Assembly (NCBI RefSeq): GCF_036248275.1
Contig: NZ_CP109181.1
Span: 7,440,001 to 7,504,000 of the forward strand
DNA length: 64,000 nucleotides
Source of the DNA: Streptomyces sp. NBC_01716
GTDB lineage: Bacteria > Actinomycetota > Actinomycetes > Streptomycetales > Streptomycetaceae
Reading direction: 5' to 3'
A program made the position numbers and the translations under genes. Of this stretch, positions 1 through 8,218 are shown piece by piece. Numbering within the stretch: the stretch's first letter is position 1; each line of letters starts with the position of its first letter. The notes beneath the pieces are model-generated. The model was not told the origin of the DNA. It ran no database searches and saw only the letters and a program-made list of their open reading frames with translations.

Positions 1-90
1 TTTCCGGCGGGTGTTGGCGAGCTGCCATTCCAGCCAGGTTTCGAGGGTTCGGAGTTTGGTGAGGCGTTCAGCCGGTGGCAGGTCGGACAT
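1..90 (-). CDS. Small hypothetical protein, 3' part outside window
   Basis: A reverse-strand reading frame begins at an ATG (complement of 88-90) and stays open to the left edge, giving 30 residues that start MSDLPPAERLTKLRTLETW. The composition (alternating Leu/Arg/Glu, Trp pair) suggests an amphipathic helix. It lies 37 bases downstream of the 87-residue gene on the same strand, so the two probably share a transcript. I do not recognise a family; small helical proteins of this kind are common in actinomycete integrative elements, which is inference only. The upstream Shine-Dalgarno is poor. Confidence 0.5.
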   Translation of the reverse strand, partial: MSDLPPAERLTKLRTLETWLEWQLANTRRK

Positions 91-127
91 GCGTTCGATT
101 CTAGGGGTGAGTGTTCGCCCACCCGGT

Positions 128-391
128 TCAGGGTGTCAGGATCGCATCGGCAAGCGCCACGTAACCGCTGCGGTTGCGGCGCTTCCCGAGCTCTGTGTCC
201 CATGCTGCGATCACCTCCGCGATCCTCCACACGTCATCCAGGTCATCCAGATCGACCAGGCCGAGGCTGATGATCTGCCCGGCGATCTCCAGGTAGTCGG
301 CGGTGATGCGGTCCGGGACTTCCGCCTCGGTCGTCTCGTGCCACACGTAGATGCAGTAGCCCACCTGCTCGCGGGGTGCGATTGTTGTCAT
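128..391 (-). CDS. Small hypothetical protein (87 aa)
   Basis: Acidic soluble protein of 87 residues starting MTTIAPREQVGYC. I chose this ATG rather than the one three codons upstream because a GGGGGG tract ending one base before it can serve as ribosome binding site. No domain is recognised; the central part is rich in Asp/Leu/Val and predicted helical. It is divergent from the 102-residue Cys-rich gene at 574 and probably cotranscribed with the truncated gene at the left edge. Part of the accessory strip of the first 3 kb. Confidence 0.5.
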   Translation of the reverse strand: MTTIAPREQVGYCIYVWHETTEAEVPDRITADYLEIAGQIISLGLVDLDDLDDVWRIAEVIAAWDTELGKRRNRSGYVALADAILTP

Positions 392-573
392 GCCCCCCAT
401 CGTGCCGGGGCTGTGTCGCAGCTATGTCGCACGGTTCCGTCGGATCGTGGCAGCCCCGGCCCGCGTGCGGATCGCCCGAAGCCTCCCGATCTGTCGGCGC
501 CTGCTGCCACACTGACCCTGGCCTCGCCGCTGCCACCCCCGTCGGCGGCGAGGCCAGCCCTGGAGGAGGGGTC

Positions 574-882
574 GTGGATTTCCAGATGCCGATCAATGGC
601 CACACCGTGGAAGGGCCACTCGCCGAGTGGAACCATCCGGACGCCCGCTGGACCGAGGAGTTCGGGATTGCCCTCGGAAGGGCGGAGGCGGACAGGGCCC
701 CTGTCGCATGCCCGGCCTGTGGTGAACCGGCCCTCGGGATGGCCATGGACAGCATCTACACCGAATGGCACAACGGGCAGGGTGGCGGCAGCCGCGTTGA
801 GCTGGGGAGGCTGATTACGCTCGACCCGTGCGGACATACGATCGCCGCCGAGGCCCGCCCCGTTGTCGGTGCCCGCCGGTAG
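574..882 (+). CDS. Small Cys/His-containing (zinc-ribbon-like) hypothetical protein
   Basis: GTG start at 574, preceded by an excellent GGAGGAGG at 562-569, gives 102 residues. The longer upstream extension of the frame was discarded because of this site. A CPACG knuckle near residue 49 and a later CGH motif (DPCGHTI) near residue 85 could form a metal site. The rest is hydrophilic. Such small CxxC proteins are frequent in Streptomyces phages and integrative elements, but no function can be assigned. It is followed by a terminator-like hairpin and a convergent gene. Confidence 0.55.
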   Translation: MDFQMPINGHTVEGPLAEWNHPDARWTEEFGIALGRAEADRAPVACPACGEPALGMAMDSIYTEWHNGQGGGSRVELGRLITLDPCGHTIAAEARPVVGARR

Positions 883-937
883 ACTTTGCCCCATCAACCC
901 CCAGGGCCTGCGGGCCCGCGAAACAGGGGATTGCTTC

Positions 938-976
938 CCGCCCCGCCCGCGACGTGATGCACCGCAGGCGGGGCGG
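938..976. terminator. Hairpin between convergent genes
   Basis: A perfect 10-bp stem (938-947 with 967-976, CCGCCCCGCC paired with GGCGGGGCGG) encloses a 19-base loop between the convergent genes ending at 882 and 984. No U-tract follows, as is usual for Streptomyces intrinsic terminators. Confidence 0.45.
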
Positions 977-983
977 AGCTGCG

Positions 984-1235
984 TCAGCCCTCAGCCTCGT
1001 CGAGCTTCTTCGCCGCCTGCTTGACGGCCATCTCCAGCTCGTACCGGCTCACCCCGGCGGTCGCCGCCGCATGCGCCGTGATGGCCCGCTGCACCTTCTC
1101 CGCCGCGTCCAGCCACGGCCGCCACGCCTCCGGGGAGTAGCTGGCGGCCGTCGCCGCACGCCGGGCCGCCTCCGCCGCGCGCTGAAGCTGAAGAAGGTCA
1201 TCAGGGACGTCGGGTCTCTTCGGTTCTTTCGCCAC
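984..1235 (-). CDS. Small hypothetical helical protein (83 aa)
   Basis: 83 residues starting MAKEPKRPDVPDDLLQLQR, with an Ala-rich, strongly helical body and charged ends, so probably a small coiled or helical-bundle protein. It stands alone on the reverse strand between a terminator-like hairpin and a region of about 180 bases without genes. Third-position GC is high, supporting coding. Not recognised beyond resemblance to small proteins carried on Streptomyces integrative elements. Confidence 0.5.
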   Translation of the reverse strand: MAKEPKRPDVPDDLLQLQRAAEAARRAATAASYSPEAWRPWLDAAEKVQRAITAHAAATAGVSRYELEMAVKQAAKKLDEAEG

Positions 1236-1414
1236 GGCCGGAGTCTAAAGGCCGTGCTGATCTCCACCCTGTCTGGCATCCTGGAGCAACGGGCCGCCTT
1301 GGCGGCAGGAGGTTCTGCGGTTCGCCTCCCGGATCGTCCCCGGAGAGACACCGCCCCAACTTGAACGCCTACCCGCGCGGGTGGGCGTTCGTTCGTCACG
1401 CGAGCGACGCCAGC

Positions 1415-1663
1415 CTATTCGCCGGCCGACGGCGGCTCGGCGACGAACGACCCCAGCCCAACCTCCGTGCGCACCAAGCCCTCGCGCTTCAACGCGCCCA
1501 ACGCCTTCTGTGCAGTCGCCGCGGCAACCGAAAACTCGGTCGACAGCTCCACGACCGAGGGAACCTTCGAGCCGACCGGATACGTGCCGTCCTCGATGCG
1601 ACCCTCGATGACGGCCGCCACCTGCCGCCAGATCGGCCGCGTCCGGTCAAGATCAGCACTCAT
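1415..1663 (-). CDS. Short GntR-family transcriptional repressor
   Basis: 82 residues from the ATG at complement 1661-1663 (MSADLDRTRPIWRQVAAVIEGRI). Nearly the whole protein is a GntR winged helix-turn-helix: QVAAVIEGRIEDGTYPVGSKVPSV, then VAAATAQKALGALKREGLV and a wing GLGSFV. There is no effector-binding domain, as in short KorSA/YtrA-like regulators. KorSA-type GntR repressors control transfer genes of elements such as pSAM2 (established knowledge). The upstream 1682-1724 region carries repeats and a palindrome that fit an autoregulatory operator, and the divergent gene at 1798 would share it. A start 19 codons further upstream would cover those repeats and is less likely. Confidence 0.75.
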   Translation of the reverse strand: MSADLDRTRPIWRQVAAVIEGRIEDGTYPVGSKVPSVVELSTEFSVAAATAQKALGALKREGLVRTEVGLGSFVAEPPSAGE

Positions 1664-1681
1664 GATGTTGACGCTAGGCAA

Positions 1682-1724
1682 CCGCAGTACACCACGCGAC
1701 CGCAGTAGACCGCAGTACACTGCG
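1682..1724. promoter_or_regulatory. Candidate GntR operator repeats in a divergent promoter
   Basis: Three near-identical 11-mers, CCGCAGTACAC (1682-1692), CCGCAGTAGAC (1700-1710) and CCGCAGTACAC (1710-1720), lie between the short GntR gene and the divergent gene at 1798. The last copy is part of a perfect palindrome CGCAGT-AC-ACTGCG at 1711-1724. The placement directly upstream of a GntR gene suggests autoregulation; binding is inferred. Confidence 0.55.
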
Positions 1725-1797
1725 GACCTGGAACACAGGAAACCCCCGCAGCCGTGCGACCGGCCCGGGGGTATGGACGACGCGGGAAGGCATCGCC

Positions 1798-2028
1798 ATG
1801 GCGGATTCTACCGACGACAGAGTCGGACGCGAGTGGCAAGAGGGCGGCGGATCAGGACACGAGCAGGCCGTCATCATCACCCCCGAAGCGCGCGCAGAGA
1901 AGGCCTGGCATGCCTATCTGACCCACATCGCCGAGGAGTGCAAGAGCACCTGCCGCACCGATGGCGTCGACTGCTCGCAGGCCGTCGAGCTCAAGGCCGC
2001 GTGGAACGAAGCCAAGCGGGCCGCATGA
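1798..2028 (+). CDS. Small hypothetical protein with Cys pair (76 aa)
   Basis: 76 residues beginning MADSTDDRVGREWQ. The C-terminal half contains CKSTCRTDGVDC, a cluster of three cysteines that may bind metal or form a disulfide, in an otherwise helical acidic protein. The start is preceded by a GGGAAGG tract at about -14. It is transcribed away from the GntR repressor and across its candidate operator, so it is a likely target. Followed directly by a strong hairpin. No family recognised. Confidence 0.55.
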   Translation: MADSTDDRVGREWQEGGGSGHEQAVIITPEARAEKAWHAYLTHIAEECKSTCRTDGVDCSQAVELKAAWNEAKRAA

Positions 2029-2030
2029 CC

Positions 2031-2068
2031 GCCCCGGCCGGCATCAACCCCCGTTCGCCGGCCGGGGC
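2031..2068 (+). terminator. Intrinsic terminator-like hairpin
   Basis: Perfect 12-bp stem (2031-2042 GCCCCGGCCGGC with 2057-2068) and 14-base loop beginning two bases after the stop codon of the preceding gene. Confidence 0.5.
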
Positions 2069-2193
2069 TCAGGGGTGAGCTGGACAGCGGGTGACATATC
2101 CACACCCCTTACACAGGACCCATCCGCGTGAATGCAGGGCGCACTCTTTTACCTGGGCAAAATCTGAGGTTGACTCTCGTTCAGTTGGGTCGA

Positions 2194-2424
2194 TCATCCG
2201 AGGAGCACAGCCATGGAGACGCCAAGAGCATGCGCAACGCGGGACAAAGTCGAGAGCTTGACCTCCCGGTTACCAGACTCCAGGCGCTGAAGCGTGCTCC
2301 GGTCGACGCCGGATAGATGCACCAACTCCTCTTGGGTGAGATTGCGGTCTAGCCGCCGCCCACGGACATTGTTCGCCACAGTGCGGCGATCTTTCAGGAC
2401 CCAGGGCGGATGGTCGTCTGCCAT
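2194..2424 (-). CDS. Small XRE-family helix-turn-helix regulator
   Basis: 76 residues, almost entirely one XRE/Cro-C1 DNA-binding domain: VRGRRLDRNLTQEELVHLSG, then VDRSTLQRLESGNREVKL and SRVAHALGVSMAVLL. The helix-turn-helix lies around residues 20-60. No additional domain is present, so it is likely a simple dimeric repressor as found in phages and integrative elements. The Shine-Dalgarno is weak. The 290 bases upstream (2425-2717) hold no gene I can support and may contain its operator. The target is unknown. Confidence 0.7.
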   Translation of the reverse strand: MADDHPPWVLKDRRTVANNVRGRRLDRNLTQEELVHLSGVDRSTLQRLESGNREVKLSTLSRVAHALGVSMAVLLG

Positions 2425-2717
2425 CCGGTAAACGCTCTGAGGTTCAAGATCACTTGTCAGCAGCAGATCTGACGCTTTTGGTGATCATGGCCGGCGTCCA
2501 TGGTTGGGCATCAGCTCCGAACGGCCCGTCGACTCCTGGCGCTCATCGCAAGGCCTTGGCCACCGGTAAAGAATCGAACATGCGTTCACGCGATTGGATG
2601 ACACCCCGAATGCCGCACACGACCGTTGAGCAGGGTGGATTAGCCCGCAGGCCGGAGTCGATACGCACGCCTTGACCGGCCGCACTACCCATGTTGCTTA
2701 CCCCGACGGAGACAGGC

Positions 2718-2945
2718 ATGACCCCCGATGCGATCCTCGCCCTCTATCGATGGGTAGTTGCGGACTGCTTCAGGTGTGGACGCGCCGGCGTGCACGCTGC
2801 GCGCCTCGACGCCATCAGCACCCCATCCGGCCATACCTACGAACTCCACGCATGCGGGCACTGCGTCCTGGAGCTGGAAGAGGAGCGTCAGATCCACGCG
2901 GAACGCCGCGGTGAGGTGTACCGGGCCGGGACTCTCGGGGCGTAG
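2718..2945 (+). CDS. Small double-CxxC zinc-finger-like protein
   Basis: 75 residues from the ATG at 2718 (MTPDAILALYRWVV), chosen over an upstream ATG because GGAG precedes it at a usable distance. It carries CFRC at residues 17-20 and CGHC near residue 51, spaced as a four-Cys zinc site, followed by a charged helix. A highly similar plan (leading helix, CxxC, CGHC) is common among small Streptomyces element-encoded proteins. No function is known. It is the last gene of the accessory strip before the border with core genes. Confidence 0.55.
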   Translation: MTPDAILALYRWVVADCFRCGRAGVHAARLDAISTPSGHTYELHACGHCVLELEEERQIHAERRGEVYRAGTLGA

Positions 2946-3088
2946 ACGCCCGCCGCCAGCCGCCTCAACTCGACGAGAGGGGCGGCCTTCTGCTGTAGAC
3001 GACCTGGTGGGCGGCGGATTTCTGGGGGAGTGGGTGGGGAGTTGCGGGTCAGGGGAGTGGCTGGGGGGAGCCAGTTAGCACTCCATAG

Positions 3089-3334
3089 ACCCCACACCGG
3101 ATACGCAAAGGAACAGAGAAGAACGCAGGTAGAGGAGTCGGGGAACGTCGACCAGGCGATCCGACAGGTGATATCTACAAGCGGCGCGAGTGGGAGAACA
3201 TCTGGCTCCGCACGAAGCGGTACAACGCCGCGGGCACCGTCGTCTCGGGCACGGGCGGGGTCTGTTACCTCTACTGGCCCGTGGAGCCCACCGCGGCCCA
3301 GCGCAAGGCCCTGGCGGCCGTGGGCGTGCGCTGA
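3089..3334 (+). pseudogene. Start-less gene remnant at the accessory/core border
   Basis: The frame between the TAG at 3086 and the TGA at 3332-3334 is open but has no ATG, GTG, TTG or CTG before the well-formed segment starting at 3170 (DIYKRREWENIWLRTKRYN, then AAGTVVSGTGGVCYLYWPVE and a C-terminal AAQRKALAAVGVR). That segment has coding-type codon use and a credible protein C-terminus. The 5' portion is therefore missing or frameshifted. I do not recognise the family. Its position between the small element-type genes and the core tetR gene suggests a gene broken by integration or deletion. The rest of 2946-3430 holds G-rich sequence without a supported gene. Confidence 0.35.
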
Positions 3335-3430
3335 GCCGCCGGACAGGGCGTCGACGCCGGTCCCGGCCCATGTCAGCGGGTCTGCAATACTGCGGATCTC
3401 CTGTGACGGCCGAGACTGGGAAGCGCGGAC

Positions 3431-4087
3431 TTGAACAACAGGCAACAGCGTGGCGAGAGCGAGCGGGCCCAGATCCGCCGCTCCGAACTCATCGCCACCG
3501 GCCGTAAGTTGTTCGCCGACACGTCGTACGACGCCCTGTCCATGGACGACATCGCGCAGCACGCGGGGGTCGCCAAGGGCCTGATCTACTACTACTTCAA
3601 GAACAAGCGCGGCTATTACCTCGCCATCATCGAGGACTCGGTGATGGAACTCGTCTCGCTCGCTTCGGGCGGCGGCGACCTGCCCAACACCCAGCGCGTG
3701 CAGCGCACCGTCGAGGCCTATCTCCGGTTCGCCGAGTTCAACGAGGCCGCGTACCGCACGATCATCACCGGCGGCGTGGGCTTCGACACCCAGGTGCAGG
3801 CGATCCGCGACGCCGTGCGTACGGGACTGGTCTCCACTGTCGCCGAGGGCGCGTACGGCCGCCGGGACATCCCGCCGATCGCCAGACTCGCCCTGCTGGG
3901 CTGGCTCAGCAGCGTCGAGTGGCTGACCCTCGAATGGCTTGAGCACCGCGAGGAACTGCCCAGGGAGATACCGCGCGATCTGCTGGTGCGGATGCTGCGG
4001 CACACGCTCGACACGATCGAGGAGTTCGCGCCGGACTGCCCGGCGCCCCCGGCGGACCCGGACTTCCACCCGTACACCGGTCTGTGA
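3431..4087 (+). CDS. TetR-family transcriptional regulator
   Basis: 218 residues from a TTG start at 3431 (GGGAAG about 8 bases upstream). The N-terminal TetR helix-turn-helix is clear: RSELIATGRKLFADTSYDAL, SMDDIAQHAGVAKGLIYYYF and KNKRGYYLAII (residues about 17-62). The remaining ~150 residues form a helical ligand-binding domain with an acidic/proline tail. Ligand and targets are unknown. It is convergent with the chitinase gene, separated by a shared terminator hairpin, so there is no obvious regulatory link to it. Start choice is moderately uncertain since there is no ATG near the N-terminus. Confidence 0.85.
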   Translation: MNNRQQRGESERAQIRRSELIATGRKLFADTSYDALSMDDIAQHAGVAKGLIYYYFKNKRGYYLAIIEDSVMELVSLASGGGDLPNTQRVQRTVEAYLRFAEFNEAAYRTIITGGVGFDTQVQAIRDAVRTGLVSTVAEGAYGRRDIPPIARLALLGWLSSVEWLTLEWLEHREELPREIPRDLLVRMLRHTLDTIEEFAPDCPAPPADPDFHPYTGL

Positions 4088-4105
4088 GACGCCCGTGAAC
4101 GGCGA

Positions 4106-4144
4106 AGGCGCCGGACGAGCCCGTGTCGGGCCCGTCCGGCGCCT
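4106..4144. terminator. Bidirectional terminator hairpin
   Basis: A 12-bp perfect stem (4106-4117 with 4133-4144), extended by an inner GCCC/GGGC pair, sits between the convergent tetR and chitinase genes and can terminate both. Confidence 0.7.
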
Positions 4145-4164
4145 AGGGCGTGGAGGACACGCCT

Positions 4165-5409
<1,245 letters not shown>

Positions 5410-5489
5410 GAGGTCTCCTCGTGGGGAGGGAGATCGAGTTCCATGCCGTCGACTTGGCATGGACTCGAAGTGTGTTCCCCCGGACGGTA

Positions 5490-5525
5490 GAAGGACTAGA
5501 CCACTGGGTCAATGGTGCGGACCAA
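5490..5525 (-). promoter_or_regulatory. DasR-type (dre) operator pair upstream of chiD
   Basis: Reading the chiD strand, 5505-5490 is AGTGGTCTAGTCCTTC, matching 12 of 16 positions of the dre consensus ACTGGTCTAGACCACT. A second copy of the 12-bp core, TGGTCCGCACCA (5524-5513), lies upstream, with the two cores 21 bp apart, two helical turns. Paired 12-bp direct repeats of this type are characteristic of Streptomyces chitinase promoters. The whole 5410-5793 gap has no gene. Confidence 0.75.
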
Positions 5526-5793
5526 CTTCCCGGTGAGCGCGACGGAGGTCGGAAGCCGGGCAAACGGAACCGAAACGGAATCCGGACAGGGACTGATCAC
5601 CCGTGACTGCACCCCGCCGATCGGGCATACTCAACGCGCCACAGCCGCTGGTCAGCCGCTCCCGTAACCCGGGAAGGCAGCATCGGCTGGGCAGTATTCC
5701 GGCCCGGTGACACCCCGGGTCCCGACCGGTGACCGCCGCCCACACCCAGTGCGCGGCCGCCGTACCGTCCCGACAGGGGAGGAGAGCGCCGCC

Positions 5794-6966
5794 ATGCCCG
5801 ACCGCGCCCCGCGCACGGTGGAACGTCAGTTGCCCACCGAGGAGTCCAAGGACCTGCTCGCGCTCGTACGCGACATCGTCGAGCGGGAGATCGTCCCCAC
5901 GACGGCCGAAGAGGAGGAGGCGGGCCACTTCCCCCGGGAGACCTTCACCCTGCTCTCCGAATCGGGACTGCTCGGCCTGCCCTACGACTCCGAACACGGC
6001 GGCGGGGACCAGCCGTACGAGGTCTACCTCCAGGTCCTTGAAGAGCTCGCCGCGGCCCGTCTCACCGTCGGACTCGGCGTCAGCGTCCACTCCCTGGCCT
6101 GCCACGCCCTCGCCTCGTACGGCACCCCCGACCAGCAGTCCAAGCACCTTCCCGCCATGCTGGGCGGCGGTCTGCTGGGCGCGTACTGCCTCTCCGAGCC
6201 CTCCTCGGGCTCCGACGCCGCCTCGCTGCGCACGAAGGCCGTCAAGGACGGCGACGACTGGGTGATCACCGGCACCAAGGCCTGGATCACCCACGGCGGC
6301 ATCGCCGACTTCTACACCGTGCTCGCGCGCACGGGCGGCGAGGGCGCCGGCGGTATCTCCGCCTTCCTGGTGCCCGGCGACGCCGACGGACTGGCCGCCG
6401 CCGTACCCGAGAAGAAGATGGGCATGAAGGGCTCGCCCACCGCCCAACTCCACTTCGACGGCGTCCGGATCGGCGACGAGAGACGGATCGGCGACGAGGG
6501 GCAGGGATTCGCCATCGCCCTCTCCGCGCTCGACTCCGGCCGGCTGGGGATCGCCGCCTGTGCCGTGGGCGTCGCCCAGGCGGCCCTGGACGAGGCGGTG
6601 GAATACGCCACCGGGCGGCGGCAGTTCGGCCGCCCCATCGCCGACTTCCAGGGGCTGCGCTTCATGCTCGCCGACATGGCCACCCGGATCGAAGCGGGGC
6701 GGGCGCTGTATCTCGCGGCGGCGCGGCTGAGGGACGCGGGTCTGCCGTTCTCCCGGCAGGCGGCGATGGCGAAGCTGTTCTGCACGGACGCGGCGATGCG
6801 GGTGACCACGGACGCCGTTCAGGTGCTCGGCGGCTACGGCTACACCGCCGATTTCCCCGCCGAGCGTTATATGCGCGAGGCGAAGGTGCTCCAGATCGTT
6901 GAGGGCACCAACCAGATCCAGCGCATGGTGATCGCCCGTCATCTCGCGGGGCCGGAGACCCGCTGA
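5794..6966 (+). CDS. Acyl-CoA dehydrogenase
   Basis: FAD-dependent enzyme that introduces the alpha-beta double bond into an acyl-CoA, with electrons passing to ETF. The start is the ATG at 5794, with AGGGGAGGAG upstream; the 390-residue length is normal. The N-terminal helical domain (residues 15-120) is followed by the FAD/substrate loop AYCLSEPSSGSDAASLRT and a beta domain ending in GMKGSPTAQLHFDGVRI. The C-terminal domain has ATGRRQFGRPIADFQGL and the family-typical QVLGGYGYTADFPAERYMRE, whose Glu near the end (QIVEGTNQIQR) is the usual catalytic base position. Stand-alone gene; substrate chain length cannot be read from the sequence. Confidence 0.92.
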   Translation: MPDRAPRTVERQLPTEESKDLLALVRDIVEREIVPTTAEEEEAGHFPRETFTLLSESGLLGLPYDSEHGGGDQPYEVYLQVLEELAAARLTVGLGVSVHSLACHALASYGTPDQQSKHLPAMLGGGLLGAYCLSEPSSGSDAASLRTKAVKDGDDWVITGTKAWITHGGIADFYTVLARTGGEGAGGISAFLVPGDADGLAAAVPEKKMGMKGSPTAQLHFDGVRIGDERRIGDEGQGFAIALSALDSGRLGIAACAVGVAQAALDEAVEYATGRRQFGRPIADFQGLRFMLADMATRIEAGRALYLAAARLRDAGLPFSRQAAMAKLFCTDAAMRVTTDAVQVLGGYGYTADFPAERYMREAKVLQIVEGTNQIQRMVIARHLAGPETR

Positions 6967-7060
6967 GGTCCGTCCGTCCGCAGTGGTGAGTCCGTACTGG
7001 TCCGTCCGTCAGTGGTCGTCAACTGGCGGACGGGACAGGGAAGTTCGATGTGCTGAAGCG

Positions 7061-7450
7061 TCAGGCGGCCTGGCGGCGCAGGTGCGCCACCTTGACCGGG
7101 CGTGAACCCGGACCGCCCGCGTGGGAGAACGGCTGCGTGCGCCAGTCCAGCCCCTGAGGGAGCGTCAGCAGAAGTGCGGTGTCCTGCTCCTGGGCGTCGA
7201 GCGACTCGTCGGCGGGCGGGGCGTCCATGGCCGAACGGCCCGTACCCGCGCAGACGGTGAGCACGAACGGGTTCCACGGGCTGGGGCACAGCGCGTGCTC
7301 CGGCAGGCTGTCCTCGTCGGCCAGCAGGGCGATCGGCTGGGAGCAGTCCGGGCACACGACCCGGAACATCTCGAAGGTGTCGTAGAAGTCGAGGTCATCG
7401 GCCTCGACGGGCTCCGGTTCGATACGTCCGGCGCGCTTCAGGCTCTGCAT
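7061..7450 (-). CDS. Conserved actinobacterial hypothetical protein
   Basis: 129 residues starting MQSLKRAGRIEPEPVEADD, preceded by GGGGGAG at a good distance. A CPDCSQPI motif near residue 33 and a further Cys at residue 55 (ALCPSPWNPFVLTV) could form a metal site; the C-terminal third is Gly/Arg-rich and likely disordered. It is divergent from the Lrp-type regulator at 7633, sharing about 180 bases of intergenic sequence, so the regulator may act here. I know this type as a conserved Streptomyces protein with no assigned function. Confidence 0.7.
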   Translation of the reverse strand: MQSLKRAGRIEPEPVEADDLDFYDTFEMFRVVCPDCSQPIALLADEDSLPEHALCPSPWNPFVLTVCAGTGRSAMDAPPADESLDAQEQDTALLLTLPQGLDWRTQPFSHAGGPGSRPVKVAHLRRQAA

Positions 7451-7632
7451 TCAGGCACTCCCCCTCGGGTGGGCCGACAGCCACGTGCGGCCTCGACCAC
7501 AGCAAGCAATTCCCGTCGCGTGCCGCAGGTAACCGTAAGGTCTCGACGGACCCCGTGACATACCTGTGGTGTTCGTCACATGCCCGGCGCAGGTGACGAT
7601 CCGGTACACCGCCGACTGTGCCGGAAGTGACC

Positions 7633-8094
7633 ATGGGCAATAGGTTGATCCGCATGGAGGAGTTGGATCGTCAGATCGTGGAGCTGCTCGTCAAGGACGG
7701 GCGGATGAGCTACACCGACCTGGGCAAGGCCACCGGTCTGTCCACATCGGCGGTGCATCAGCGCGTCCGCAGGCTGGAGCAGCGCGGAGTGGTACGCGGC
7801 TATGCCGCCGTGGTGGACCCGGAAGCCGTGGGCCTGCCCATGACCGCGTTCATCTCGGTCAAACCCTTCGACCCCAGCGCGCCGGACGACATCGCGGAGC
7901 GGCTGGCCCCGATCCCCGAGATCGAGGCGTGCCACAGCGTGGCCGGGGAGGAGAACTACATCCTCAAGGTGCGGGTGGCGACGCCGCTGGCGCTGGAGCA
8001 CCTGCTGACCCGCATCCGCACCCTGGCGGGCGTCTCCACCCGCACGACGGTGGTCCTGTCCACCCCGTACGAAGCCCGGCCGCCGCATTTTTAG
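7633..8094 (+). CDS. Lrp/AsnC-family transcriptional regulator
   Basis: 153 residues from the ATG at 7633, with GGAAG five bases upstream; a GTG at 7618 or an ATG at 7654 are alternatives. Residues about 8-60 form the AsnC-type helix-turn-helix (LDRQIVELLVKDGRMSYTDL, SAVHQRVRRLEQRGVVRGYA). Residues 65-150 form the RAM ligand-binding/oligomerisation fold, with GEENYILKVRVATPLALEHL the family-typical stretch. Lrp-family proteins respond to amino acids. It diverges from the Cys-containing gene at 7450 and precedes an amidohydrolase by about 125 bases; either could be its target. Confidence 0.88.
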   Translation: MGNRLIRMEELDRQIVELLVKDGRMSYTDLGKATGLSTSAVHQRVRRLEQRGVVRGYAAVVDPEAVGLPMTAFISVKPFDPSAPDDIAERLAPIPEIEACHSVAGEENYILKVRVATPLALEHLLTRIRTLAGVSTRTTVVLSTPYEARPPHF

Positions 8095-8218
8095 GGCTCG
8101 GTTCGCCTCCGGGGCGCTTTGAGCCGGTGTCGACGGCGGCGCGCCCTTCGGCTCACTCGCCGTGCGGTGCGTACCCCTGGCTGCCCTTCTCGTGCCGTCA
8201 GGCGGGAGACTGGGGCGC

